64,000 nt of DNA, taken from assembly GCA_018674655.1 (NCBI GenBank), contig JABGZQ010000042.1, positions 1 through 64,000 on the forward strand, written 5' to 3'. A program made the position numbers and the translations under genes. The notes under the pieces were generated by a model, which saw only the letters and a program-made list of their open reading frames with translations, did no database searches and was not told the DNA's origin. The stretch is from Fidelibacterota bacterium (lineage in GTDB: Bacteria > Fidelibacterota > Marinisomatia > Marinisomatales > TCS55). Of this stretch, positions 35,576 to 44,321 are shown piece by piece (the stretch's first letter is position 1; every line of letters begins with the position of its first letter).

Positions 35576-36622
35576 TCAACTTTTTTCAGATAATATTTCT
35601 TTTAATTGGTCAATCTTTTTTACGGGTGTCGGATCCGTATTGTGTAAAACTGCACACCAATAACTCACCCAATCTCCAAAATGGATTAAATGTAAATATC
35701 GTTCAACCAATGCATTCCCCCCAACAGAAACTATTTCTTGGTTCTCAGCGAGACTCCCAATAATTTTTTGGGTAGATTGTTGTCGAATGCTTGTGCGTGG
35801 ATGATCACCATCATCTTTTAACCAGATAATCGATAGTTGTTGGATCAATTCTTTATTATTCTCCCATCCGACAATTTCATTGTGGTTCATTTCTGGTAAT
35901 TCATTATAATAAGCCAACATTTTTGAATTTTCACTCAACTGCCCTTTCCACCTTACGGCCATAATTGATGTGGCTTCCGTTTCACCATAAATCACGGGGA
36001 TAGTTTTATATATGCGATTGGCTAAAGCATAAGTTGGGTTTTCATTTGACTCAAGACCATAATTATCTCTGGATGCGGTAATTAGCGAAATGGCATTCGA
36101 TAATTGACTTACCGAAGATTCACCAATAATTCCCAAGGTCTTTAACAAATACATCATCGGTACAAACGACAATGCTAACGCAGCTCGCGGTTGCAATCCG
36201 CTGGGTATAGACACAACGTCTAAATCAAGACTATGCATTAATTCTGTTAATTTCCCACCGGTAGAAATACCAATTATTTGGGCATTTTTTTCTCGAGCCT
36301 GATCAAATGCAGCCAATGTTTCTTCAGTATTTCCGGAATATGATGAACATATAACCAACGTATGACCATTCACCCATTTCGGAAGTGTATAGTTCCGAGA
36401 GACAACCATTGGGACCTGTAATTCATCTTTTACAAGCGTTCGAACAACATCGCCACCAATGGCAGATCCACCCATGCCTGCAACCACAATATTACGAATA
36501 TCTGAATATTCATTTTTTAATGAGACATTATGGCCAATTTTTGCTGCTGTGACCATATGATCAGGAAAATCATAAATGGATTTATACATGTCATCGGGGT
36601 CTAACTTGGGTAATACTGTCAT
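35576..36622 (-). CDS. Bifunctional phosphoglucose/phosphomannose isomerase
   Basis: 348 residues with two SIS domains of the archaeal-type PGI/PMI family: VAGMGGSAIGGDVVR, SYSGNTEETLAAF, and in the second half the NHNEIVGWE motif with the conserved Glu and His. Interconverts glucose-6-P and fructose-6-P, and mannose-6-P and fructose-6-P. The start codon shares one base with the stop of the polyprenyl synthase gene (TAATG). With the phosphohexomutase two genes upstream it can make mannose-1-P or glucose-1-P for cell-surface sugars. Confidence 0.92.
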   Translation of the reverse strand: MTVLPKLDPDDMYKSIYDFPDHMVTAAKIGHNVSLKNEYSDIRNIVVAGMGGSAIGGDVVRTLVKDELQVPMVVSRNYTLPKWVNGHTLVICSSYSGNTEETLAAFDQAREKNAQIIGISTGGKLTELMHSLDLDVVSIPSGLQPRAALALSFVPMMYLLKTLGIIGESSVSQLSNAISLITASRDNYGLESNENPTYALANRIYKTIPVIYGETEATSIMAVRWKGQLSENSKMLAYYNELPEMNHNEIVGWENNKELIQQLSIIWLKDDGDHPRTSIRQQSTQKIIGSLAENQEIVSVGGNALVERYLHLIHFGDWVSYWCAVLHNTDPTPVKKIDQLKEILSEKS

Positions 36623-37572
36623 TAATAGGTCCTATTTAAAATCATGGTTGTAAATTGATTTAAGTGCGCGCGATTTCTCTCGGGAATCACATTGAGCCCA
36701 TCCTGAGCTTTTTGGATATAATGTTGAATAATTGTCTCCGTCTCCGCTTTGATTCCATTTGATTCAAAGAATGCTTTATAAGCAGAAATAGAATCATTTT
36801 TTTGGATGAATTCCAGCCATTTGTCACGGTGGTTTTCTCGAGCCAATATAGATAAAGCTGTCTGCTTTCCAGCGCGAATATCACTGCCTAAACTTTTACC
36901 CATGGTTGATTCGTCTCCGTAAATCTCTAAATAATCATCTTGAATTTGAAAAGCCAATCCAAGGTTTAAACCATACTCGAATAGTTGATGACCGTCGGAT
37001 TTTGAATCATTGCCAATAAGACTACCTAATTCCGCACACAACCCCAGCAATGCACCCGTTTTTTTTCCAATCATTACGAGATAATTCCCCATGGTAATTG
37101 AATCATCATTTTCAAATTCCTTGTCCATGCCCTGCCCTTCGCAAATAGCCAAGGTCACTTCATTAAACCGTTGGTGAATATATTTCGATAAACCAGTTAT
37201 TATGGAATGGGATAAGACAAATAATCCATCACCAGCCAAAGTTGCAGTGGCATTATCCCACTTTTTATGAACAGATGGTTGTCCATGTCGGACATCATCC
37301 TCATCCATAATATCATCATGAACCAACGAAAAATTATGGAGTAATTCCACTGAAATAGCTGCTTTCATTATTTTTTCTGGTGCCGAGGAATACACATCTC
37401 CAACCAAATGGACTAAAATCGGGCGGAATCTTTTCCCTTTACCATTTAGTACATATTTTATGGGATCATAAAAGTAGGCTGGTGTCTTCTCTAAAGGAAT
37501 TTGATGAATGGCATTTTCAATCTCATTCTTCAAAAATTGGATATGATCCGAAAAGGGTTTAGTGGCCTTCAT
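36622..37572 (-). CDS. Trans-polyprenyl diphosphate synthase
   Basis: 316 residues from ATG 37572 (the TTG one codon upstream is less likely). Both Asp-rich motifs are present: LVHDDIMDED (first) and FQIQDDYLEIYGD (second), with GKGKRFRP near the N-terminus. Adds isopentenyl units to allylic diphosphate. The two residues before the first Asp motif are small or polar rather than bulky aromatics, so product length (FPP, GGPP or longer quinone side chains) is not decided by eye. Overlaps the phosphohexomutase stop by 14 bases. Confidence 0.92.
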   Translation of the reverse strand: MKATKPFSDHIQFLKNEIENAIHQIPLEKTPAYFYDPIKYVLNGKGKRFRPILVHLVGDVYSSAPEKIMKAAISVELLHNFSLVHDDIMDEDDVRHGQPSVHKKWDNATATLAGDGLFVLSHSIITGLSKYIHQRFNEVTLAICEGQGMDKEFENDDSITMGNYLVMIGKKTGALLGLCAELGSLIGNDSKSDGHQLFEYGLNLGLAFQIQDDYLEIYGDESTMGKSLGSDIRAGKQTALSILARENHRDKWLEFIQKNDSISAYKAFFESNGIKAETETIIQHYIQKAQDGLNVIPERNRAHLNQFTTMILNRTY

Positions 37573-38929
37573 CAAGCTTTAGTTTTCCAATTGTCTGAAG
37601 TTTATCCATTACAATGGATTGAATTTCTTCCATACGTTCCGGTGTATTGGCTTCGAACCGGCAAACAATTACGGGTTGCGTATTGGAAGATCTAACGAGT
37701 CCCCAACCATCGCCGAATTGAATGCGTACACCATCAACTATACTGCAATTATAATTTTCAGTAAAATAATCCACAGCTTCTTTGGCGATCCTAAATTTTT
37801 CTTCGTCAGATTCTGCTTCAAAACGCATTTCAGGTGTTGAATAATAGGTCGGCAGTTCCGCTTTCAGTTGGGATAATGTTTTATCGGTTCTGGACAATGT
37901 TTGAACAATTCTTGCTGCAACATAAATGGCATCATCATAACCGTAATAATCATCGGCAAAAAATATATGACCACTCATTTCACCACCTAATTTACAATTC
38001 AGTTCTCCCATTCTTTGTTTAATGAGCGAATGACCTGTTTTCCACATGATGGGTTTGCCGCCATACTTAACAATCATTTCTTCCAGAGCTTGAGAACATT
38101 TAACATCGTACAGGATCTCATCTCCTTCTTCTAAAACTTCCGGCAGAAAAATGGCCATTAACTGGTCTGCCCAAATGATATCACCTGTTTCATCGACCAC
38201 ACCCACACGATCCGCATCACCGTCAAAAGCGAGGCCAATATCATATTGCCCAGTTTTCATTAAAGAAATTAAGTCAGCTAAGTTTGCTTCTACTGTAGGG
38301 TCAGGATGGTGATTGGGAAAAGTGCCATCCACATCACAATATAATTCTGTTAAATCTACATTCAGATTTTTGAAGACTTCGGGCCCGCAGATTGCACCGG
38401 CGGCATTTCCACAATCCATAACGACTTTCAATCGCTTTTGAATATCTATTTTAGAGGAAATCATTTGTTTGTATTTCGTAAGAATATCATAGGAGGCTTC
38501 AGAACCTTCCCCTGCTTCGAAATCTTGTTTTTCAATAATGGCACGAATATCTTGAATTGATTCGCCGAATACAGCCTTCTGATTTCGGGACATTTTAAAA
38601 CCATTAAATTCTGGGGGATTATGGCTTCCCGTAATTTGAACGGCGCCAGCCACATCTAACTTAAACATGGAATAATAATTAGCAGGTGTGGGTAAAATAC
38701 CAATATTTATCACATCCACACCGGTGGAAAGAATCCCCGTTTTAAATTGTTCAATTAAATCCGGTGTCGTGAGGCGTACATCTCCACTCAGTGTAATTTC
38801 CTGACCGCCACCACGCTTAATATATGTGCCAAATCCTTTGCCCAGGCTTTCTACCACATCGGGTGGAAAATCATCAGATACTTTCCCACGAATATCATAT
38901 TCACGAAATATATACTTATTGAGATTCAT
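37559..38929 (-). CDS. Phosphomannomutase/phosphoglucomutase
   Basis: 456 residues of the alpha-D-phosphohexomutase superfamily. Phosphoserine S102 in ITGSHNPPEFNG, the metal loop DGDADRVG, the sugar loop GGEMSGHIFF and the phosphate-binding C-terminal RSSNTQP are all visible. Starts IFREYDIRGKV. Moves phosphate between C6 and C1 of mannose or glucose. First gene of a three-gene overlapping unit with the polyprenyl synthase and the PGI/PMI. Confidence 0.94.
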   Translation of the reverse strand: MNLNKYIFREYDIRGKVSDDFPPDVVESLGKGFGTYIKRGGGQEITLSGDVRLTTPDLIEQFKTGILSTGVDVINIGILPTPANYYSMFKLDVAGAVQITGSHNPPEFNGFKMSRNQKAVFGESIQDIRAIIEKQDFEAGEGSEASYDILTKYKQMISSKIDIQKRLKVVMDCGNAAGAICGPEVFKNLNVDLTELYCDVDGTFPNHHPDPTVEANLADLISLMKTGQYDIGLAFDGDADRVGVVDETGDIIWADQLMAIFLPEVLEEGDEILYDVKCSQALEEMIVKYGGKPIMWKTGHSLIKQRMGELNCKLGGEMSGHIFFADDYYGYDDAIYVAARIVQTLSRTDKTLSQLKAELPTYYSTPEMRFEAESDEEKFRIAKEAVDYFTENYNCSIVDGVRIQFGDGWGLVRSSNTQPVIVCRFEANTPERMEEIQSIVMDKLQTIGKLKLDEGH

Positions 38930-38985
38930 CGGTTCCTTTCTTGAGAATAATTAACGGTAAAAATTAAGGATAATATATCAGGTCT

Positions 38986-39005
38986 TAAACCAATGAATTG
39001 GTTTA
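38986..39005. repeat. Perfect 9-base-arm palindrome at the end of the release-factor-like gene
   Basis: TAAACCAAT-GA-ATTGGTTTA spans the stop codon of the release-factor-like gene and lies 57 bases upstream of the phosphohexomutase start. No T-run follows on either strand, so it may be an mRNA 3' hairpin or an operator for the phosphohexomutase operon rather than an intrinsic terminator. Function unknown. Confidence 0.4.
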
Positions 39006-39350
39006 TTCGTCTGTTTTTGGCTTTTGGCGATATTCTTTTTTTTGAGATTGTTTCTTTTTGGCCCGCATTCGCCTTTCCTTAGCTGCAAAGGTAATTTTAG
39101 TGGGGACCCTTTTTTTCGGTTTATGGTTCAATACGATCAATTTTTTTCGAAGCCGATCTAATGCGATGTATTTGTTTCGGCGTTGGCTCCTTTCGTCTTG
39201 GCAAGTGACGACAATACCTGTGGGTAAATGGGTTAAGCGTACGGCACTGTCTGTTTTATTTACGTGCTGACCGCCTTTACCACTGGCACGAAAAGTATCA
39301 ATGCGACACTCTTTCAATAGACCTTCATTTGATTCAGGTATTCTAATCAT
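39003..39350 (-). CDS. Release-factor-domain (GGQ) protein, ArfB-like
   Basis: 115 residues consisting almost only of a catalytic release-factor domain: the GGQ motif is at residues 26-28 ([18 protein letters not shown]), followed by [10 protein letters not shown], and a basic C-terminal tail ([15 protein letters not shown]). No codon-recognition domain exists. Such proteins hydrolyse peptidyl-tRNA on stalled ribosomes; the basic tail of ArfB senses the empty mRNA channel. Whether this is ArfB itself or the related short RF-like group is unclear, but ribosome rescue is the likely role. Confidence 0.88.
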   Translation of the reverse strand: MIRIPESNEGLLKECRIDTFRASGKGGQHVNKTDSAVRLTHLPTGIVVTCQDERSQRRNKYIALDRLRKKLIVLNHKPKKRVPTKITFAAKERRMRAKKKQSQKKEYRQKPKTDE

Positions 39351-39456
39351 TAAATCAGTATTTAATTATTGGTTCTAACTTTTGAATAATCGGGTTCATT
39401 ATATTCCCTGTCTAAAATATGTATTTAAACCTATGAAAGCCAGAAACTATTCACCT

Positions 39457-40851
39457 ATGAAAAAACACATTATTTTCCTCCTACTATTTTTGTTTTCCAC
39501 ATCTTGCGAAAAACAAAGCACGCTCCTCAAAGATTATGTCCAAAAACCCGACCCTGCTTTTCGATATGAAATTAAAAAGGTTGTAAATGGGGATTCATGG
39601 AAAGAATATATTATAAAGATGGTATCTCAAACTTGGCTCACTTCGAATGAAGTGGAAGAAACAGAATGGTGGCATTACTTAACCATTGTCATCCCAGATG
39701 AAGTGATAGAAACCGAAGCATTATTGATTATCGGCGGTGGCAATCATACAAATGAATTACCTGAATCGGCAGACCCAGCATTTATACAGGTGGCATTGGC
39801 AACACAATCCATCGTTTCGAGTATTTCTAATATCCCATTTCAATCTCTTGTATTTAAAAATGATTCTTTAGACGAACGCTATGAAGATGATTTGATTGCA
39901 TTTGGATGGCGTAAGTTTTTAGAAGGTGGTGCCAAAGATGAAGATGCGGATTGGCTTGCTCGGTTTCCAATGGCTAAAGCAGTTTCCCGAGGTATGGATG
40001 TGGTTCAGGAGGTTGCGACTTCAAAAGGGCATCCAGTTGATCATTTTGTCACGACCGGGGCTTCAAAACGCGGTTGGACGACTTGGGCCACGGCAATGGT
40101 TGATGATCGTGTTATGGCTATTATTCCTATCGTAATAGATGTGCTGAACGTGGTTCCATCTTTTGACCACCATTGGAAATGCTATGGTGAATGGTCTTAT
40201 GCTGTGGATAGTTATGTCAATGAAGGCATAATGGAATGGATGGGTTCCAAAGAGTTTAATCGAATGTTAACTATCGTAGAACCTTACAATTATGTCGATC
40301 AACTTAGTCTTCCGAAATTTCTGATTAATGCCACGGGAGATGAATTTTTTGCTACCGATTCCTGGCAGTTTTACTGGAATGAGTTGAAAGGTGAAAAACA
40401 CCTCCAGTATATTCCCAATACGAGTCATGGACTAAAAAATACTGAAGGCGAGTACGATTTGAAAAGTCTAACTGCTTTTTATAAAGCAACAATTTCGAAT
40501 GCTGATATACCCAAATATGATTGGCATGTCAGCAATGATTCTATATATTTACAAATTGACCATGACAATTATATCGTTAAACAATGGGAAGCCATAAATG
40601 AAAAAACGCGAGATTTTCGTGTAGATACAATCGATAGAGTCTGGGTATCAAAACAATTACAACCATCTAATGATGGGTCATATGCTGTAAAAATAACTCA
40701 GCCAGAAACGGGTTATAAAGCAGGATTATTGGAAATCACATTTAATCCCGATTCAGATATTCCCTATATATTTACCACAGGAACAGTGGTCTCTCCCAAC
40801 ACATTTCCTTTTGGCGATTTTAAGAGTGAAAATCCGAAGGGTACGCGATAA
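39457..40851 (+). CDS. PhoPQ-activated pathogenicity-related (PqaA-type) lipoprotein
   Basis: 464 residues from ATG 39457, chosen because it gives MKKHIIFLLLFLFSTSC, a textbook lipoprotein signal (Cys17); upstream in-frame starts would bury it. The body is the PhoPQ-regulated/PqaA family, an alpha/beta-hydrolase-like fold: IIGGGNHTNE, FVTTGASKRGWTTWATA (nucleophile-elbow position), IPIVIDVLNV and the late HGL of NTSHGLKN. Biochemical function in the family is not established. Divergent from the release-factor-like gene. Converges on murQ with nine bases between stops and no visible terminator. Confidence 0.88.
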   Translation: MKKHIIFLLLFLFSTSCEKQSTLLKDYVQKPDPAFRYEIKKVVNGDSWKEYIIKMVSQTWLTSNEVEETEWWHYLTIVIPDEVIETEALLIIGGGNHTNELPESADPAFIQVALATQSIVSSISNIPFQSLVFKNDSLDERYEDDLIAFGWRKFLEGGAKDEDADWLARFPMAKAVSRGMDVVQEVATSKGHPVDHFVTTGASKRGWTTWATAMVDDRVMAIIPIVIDVLNVVPSFDHHWKCYGEWSYAVDSYVNEGIMEWMGSKEFNRMLTIVEPYNYVDQLSLPKFLINATGDEFFATDSWQFYWNELKGEKHLQYIPNTSHGLKNTEGEYDLKSLTAFYKATISNADIPKYDWHVSNDSIYLQIDHDNYIVKQWEAINEKTRDFRVDTIDRVWVSKQLQPSNDGSYAVKITQPETGYKAGLLEITFNPDSDIPYIFTTGTVVSPNTFPFGDFKSENPKGTR

Positions 40852-40860
40852 TAAGAATAA

Positions 40861-41760
40861 TTATTTAATTACTTTCCGCAAGAATCCGCCATTTTTATCT
40901 AATAATTCTTTCGCTTCCTCTTTCGAACATTTTTTTTCAATCATCACTACCGCCGTTTTGACGGATTTATCTGCAGCGTAGAGTGCTTTTTCAGATTCTT
41001 TCGGCTCTAGTTCTGTCAATTGGCTAATGATACGTGCCCCTCGATCCACAAGTTTATCATTAACAGCCATGAGGTCCACCATGAGATTGCCGTAAACTTT
41101 TCCCAGCCGAACCATGGTGGCAGTAGAAATCATGTTTAGTACCATTTTGGTGGCAGTGCCTGCTTTCATCCGGGTAGATCCTGTAATCACTTCCGGACCT
41201 GTATCCACTTTAATTAAGACATCAGAATCTGCGGCTAAATAGGGCTTTGCATTACAAATTAAATAAACTGTTTTTGCATCGATAGATTGACCATATTCGA
41301 TGGCCGATTTTACATAAGCAGCTGCACCACTGGTGCTAATACCAATCACCACATCGCCAGCTGATAAGCCAAAATGCTTTAAATCTGTTACAGCCCTATC
41401 CGGTTGATCCTCTGCCCCTTCTATAGATTTTCGCAATGCTTCATCCCCGCCTGCGATAATTCCATTGAACCAATCCCGTGGCACCGAATAAGTTGGTGGC
41501 ATTTCTGAAGCATCCAATACACCCAATCTGCCTGATGTACCGGCACCTACATAATAAATATGATTCCCATTTTGAATTGCTTCTGTGGTCAGTTTTACAG
41601 TTTGCGCAATTTCTGGAATAGCAGATCTCACCTTTTCTGCGATGGATTGATCTTCGTGATTAATTATACCTAATATTTCGGATATGGATTTTTGATCAAT
41701 ATTTTGCGATTTCTCATTTTGTTTCTCAGTCGAAAGGCTTTTTCTGTCGATAGTTTTCAT
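40861..41760 (-). CDS. murQ: N-acetylmuramic acid 6-phosphate etherase
   Basis: 299 residues, SIS-fold enzyme that cleaves the lactyl ether of MurNAc-6-P to GlcNAc-6-P. Conserved blocks: YYVGAGTSGRLGVLDASEMPPTY, IAGGDEAL, GISTSGAAAYV, TGSTRMKAGTATKMVLNM. Length matches E. coli MurQ (298 aa). No kinase or transport partner (AmgK, MurP, AnmK) is in the window. The following minus-strand gene upstream is a symporter, 38 bases away, so co-transcription with it is possible. Confidence 0.96.
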   Translation of the reverse strand: MKTIDRKSLSTEKQNEKSQNIDQKSISEILGIINHEDQSIAEKVRSAIPEIAQTVKLTTEAIQNGNHIYYVGAGTSGRLGVLDASEMPPTYSVPRDWFNGIIAGGDEALRKSIEGAEDQPDRAVTDLKHFGLSAGDVVIGISTSGAAAYVKSAIEYGQSIDAKTVYLICNAKPYLAADSDVLIKVDTGPEVITGSTRMKAGTATKMVLNMISTATMVRLGKVYGNLMVDLMAVNDKLVDRGARIISQLTELEPKESEKALYAADKSVKTAVVMIEKKCSKEEAKELLDKNGGFLRKVIK

Positions 41761-41798
41761 GTTTAAAATTACAAAAACGAATGCTTTGGATATTTATT

Positions 41799-43157
41799 TT
41801 AATTTAGATTTGCAAAATATCGTCTAGCTTCGACCATCACTTTAGGCGAAAGCATTACAGATCCTATAATTGTGGGTATGGCCATAATTGCATACATACC
41901 ATCGATAAAGTTAATCACAACTTCTATCGAAATCATGGCGCCCACCACTATGGTGAACACATAGAAACATCGATAATAAAAAATACTTTTTGTACCAAAT
42001 AAGTAACCACTGCATTTACTCCCGTAGTATGAATAGCTCATCATCGTAGAAAGACTAAAGGTGAGTACCGCAGTTAATAGTAACCAAAACCCAAATCCAC
42101 CTAATTCCTTTACAAATGCTGTGGTAGTCAACGTTACGCCATTTAATCCCTCTTGCTCCCAAACACCAGAAGCCAAAATAACAATTGCAGTAATGGTACA
42201 CACAACTATGGTATCGATAAATGGTTCAATCATGGCCACGAGACCTTCTCGAACCGGTTCTTTGGTCATGGCTGCACCGTGGGCCATATCTGACGTACCC
42301 AAACCGGCTTCATTAGAGAATAGAGCCCGGCGGACACCGGCAATAATAACAGATCCTACGGCACCGCCCATCACTGCATCACCAGTAAAAGCATCATGTA
42401 TAATTAATCCAAATATAGAAGGGATTTCGGCAAGGTGATTAAACACGACTAATAAACCTGCAAACATGTACAGCACAACCATTACAGGGACCATGTAGGT
42501 TGCCACTTGTCCAATTCTTTTTATACCGCCAAAAATAACCAGAGATGTTATAAATGCCATGATGAGGCCCTGAATCAGGTTTCCAGTCTCGATAGATTCT
42601 ATAAACCATCCATTGGGTGTCAGAACCTGATTGCGAATAATATCGGCCAATTGATTGGACTGAAAAATCACTGTACATCCAAATAATCCGGCAATACTAA
42701 ATAGTATGGATAGGGGTTTAAATTTTTTCCCTAAACCATTTTCTATATAGTACATGGGGCCCCCTTGAATATTTCCTTGATCATCCTTCCCACGAAATAA
42801 GATTGATAGGGTACAGGAGAAAAACTTTGTGGACATCCCCACCACGGCACTCACCCACATCCAGAAGAGTGCGCCAGGGCCACCCATTTGGATGGCAATG
42901 GCCACACCGCTGATATTCCCCAAGCCAACTGTACTGGCTAAAGCGCTGGATAATGCTTGAAAATGGGTAATTTCTCCCGGATCATTTGGGTCATTATATC
43001 GCCCGAAGAGAATATCAACACCATGACGAAAATACTTAAATGGAATAAAACGACTATAAATGGAAAAATATAAACCACCGCCCAAAAGCAAGATCAGTAA
43101 GGGTGGTCCCCACATAAAACTTGCAAAGGCACCCATGAAATCATTGATTAAATCCAT
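41799..43157 (-). CDS. Alanine/glycine:cation symporter (AGCS family)
   Basis: 452 residues from ATG 43157, preceded by GAGGAAGA; the ATG four codons earlier lies on that ribosome site itself. Around ten hydrophobic helices. Family signatures: LSSALASTVGLGNISGVA, GGPGALFWMW, GGPMYYIENGLG, SNEAGLGTSDMAHGAA. Imports alanine or glycine with Na+ or H+. Upstream of murQ on the same strand. Fits the amino-acid-consuming profile of the window. Confidence 0.95.
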   Translation of the reverse strand: MDLINDFMGAFASFMWGPPLLILLLGGGLYFSIYSRFIPFKYFRHGVDILFGRYNDPNDPGEITHFQALSSALASTVGLGNISGVAIAIQMGGPGALFWMWVSAVVGMSTKFFSCTLSILFRGKDDQGNIQGGPMYYIENGLGKKFKPLSILFSIAGLFGCTVIFQSNQLADIIRNQVLTPNGWFIESIETGNLIQGLIMAFITSLVIFGGIKRIGQVATYMVPVMVVLYMFAGLLVVFNHLAEIPSIFGLIIHDAFTGDAVMGGAVGSVIIAGVRRALFSNEAGLGTSDMAHGAAMTKEPVREGLVAMIEPFIDTIVVCTITAIVILASGVWEQEGLNGVTLTTTAFVKELGGFGFWLLLTAVLTFSLSTMMSYSYYGSKCSGYLFGTKSIFYYRCFYVFTIVVGAMISIEVVINFIDGMYAIMAIPTIIGSVMLSPKVMVEARRYFANLN

Positions 43158-43182
43158 ATTCTTCCTCATTTACTAAAAAAAG

Positions 43183-43200
43183 TTTCGGATTATACCGAAA
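43183..43200. promoter_or_regulatory. Palindrome in the divergent gap between the symporter and lptG-like genes
   Basis: TTTCGG-N6-CCGAAA sits in the 72-base divergent gap between the symporter start (43157) and the lptG-like start (43230), 29 bases from the latter. The location suits a shared operator. No regulator gene is nearby to pair it with. Confidence 0.35.
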
Positions 43201-43229
43201 TTCACTGCTTAATTACTACCGTTAAATCC

Positions 43230-44321
43230 ATGAAAAAGTTAGATTTATATCTCATCCGCCAATTTATTGTCACATTAACCATGACGTTAATGGGGTTTCT
43301 TTGTGTTATCATCGTGGTAGATCTTATCGAAAACCTAGATCGGTTTATCGATAATGCTATCCCCATGGAAATCACCTTAAAATATTACATATATGCAATC
43401 CCATGGTTCTTGAATATTGGTTTGCCTATGTCTATGATGATTTCAACTGTGTTCAGTATCGGTCTCTTAGCCAAGCGGAACGAACTCACGGCAATGAAAG
43501 CCACGGGAATAAGCCTTTACCGAATTGCAGTCCCAATCACAACGATTGGTCTCATTGTCAGTTTTATTTCATTTGAATTGGATAATACATGGGTCAGTAA
43601 GGGCAATCAAGTTCGATATAATATCGAAAGAGAATACATGAAACGCAGGTCCAGAATAAAACACCAAAAAGACCTTCGGAATGTATTTCTACAAAAAAAT
43701 GAAAAAACCCATATATCCATTGGGCGTTATAAAGTAAGCACAACAGTTGGACGAAGTATCACAGCCATATCTTTAGAAGAGGGTACTGTTTCCAAACGGT
43801 TGGATGCAAGAGGCATCGCATGGAATGATTCTTTAACATTATGGCTGGCCACAGATTATTCCATACGGGAGTTCAACAATTTTGGTGAAGTTAAAAAAAC
43901 GGCTATTTCCAAAGGAGATACATTAATCAATCTCAATTTCACACCTCAAGATATCACCCAACAGTCCAAAACACCGGATGAAATGAGTTTTGCAGATTTA
44001 ACACTGCGGATTGATCAATTAAAAAAAAATGGCGTGGACACGACCAAATGGGAAGTCGATCGACTTTTTAAGATATCTTTTGCTTTTACAAATTTGATTG
44101 TGGTTTTGTTTGGCTTACCCCTGGTTGTGATGAAATCCAAAGGCGGTCTATCTTTCGGTGCGGGAATGGGGATATTTGTTATTTTTGTATATTACGCATT
44201 TATCAAGTTTGGCATGTCCATGGGATATAAAGGGATTATGTCACCCTTGGTTGCGGCGTGGTTGGGAAATGTTATATTTACGATTGGTGGCGGTTTACTT
44301 TTGGTCTTTTCCCGGAAGTGA
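43230..44321 (+). CDS. LptG/LptF-type lipopolysaccharide export permease
   Basis: 363 residues. Three helices near the N-terminus (the first in FIVTLTMTLMGFLCVIIVV), a periplasmic jellyroll-type domain (about residues 125-265) and three C-terminal helices (ALVVLFGLPLVVMKSKGG-type segment onward). The start LDLYLIRQFIVT is typical of YjgP/YjgQ proteins. With LptB and its partner it extracts LPS from the inner membrane. Confirms an LPS-type outer membrane. Its last 27 bases overlap the end of the convergent barrel gene. Confidence 0.92.
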   Translation: MKKLDLYLIRQFIVTLTMTLMGFLCVIIVVDLIENLDRFIDNAIPMEITLKYYIYAIPWFLNIGLPMSMMISTVFSIGLLAKRNELTAMKATGISLYRIAVPITTIGLIVSFISFELDNTWVSKGNQVRYNIEREYMKRRSRIKHQKDLRNVFLQKNEKTHISIGRYKVSTTVGRSITAISLEEGTVSKRLDARGIAWNDSLTLWLATDYSIREFNNFGEVKKTAISKGDTLINLNFTPQDITQQSKTPDEMSFADLTLRIDQLKKNGVDTTKWEVDRLFKISFAFTNLIVVLFGLPLVVMKSKGGLSFGAGMGIFVIFVYYAFIKFGMSMGYKGIMSPLVAAWLGNVIFTIGGGLLLVFSRK

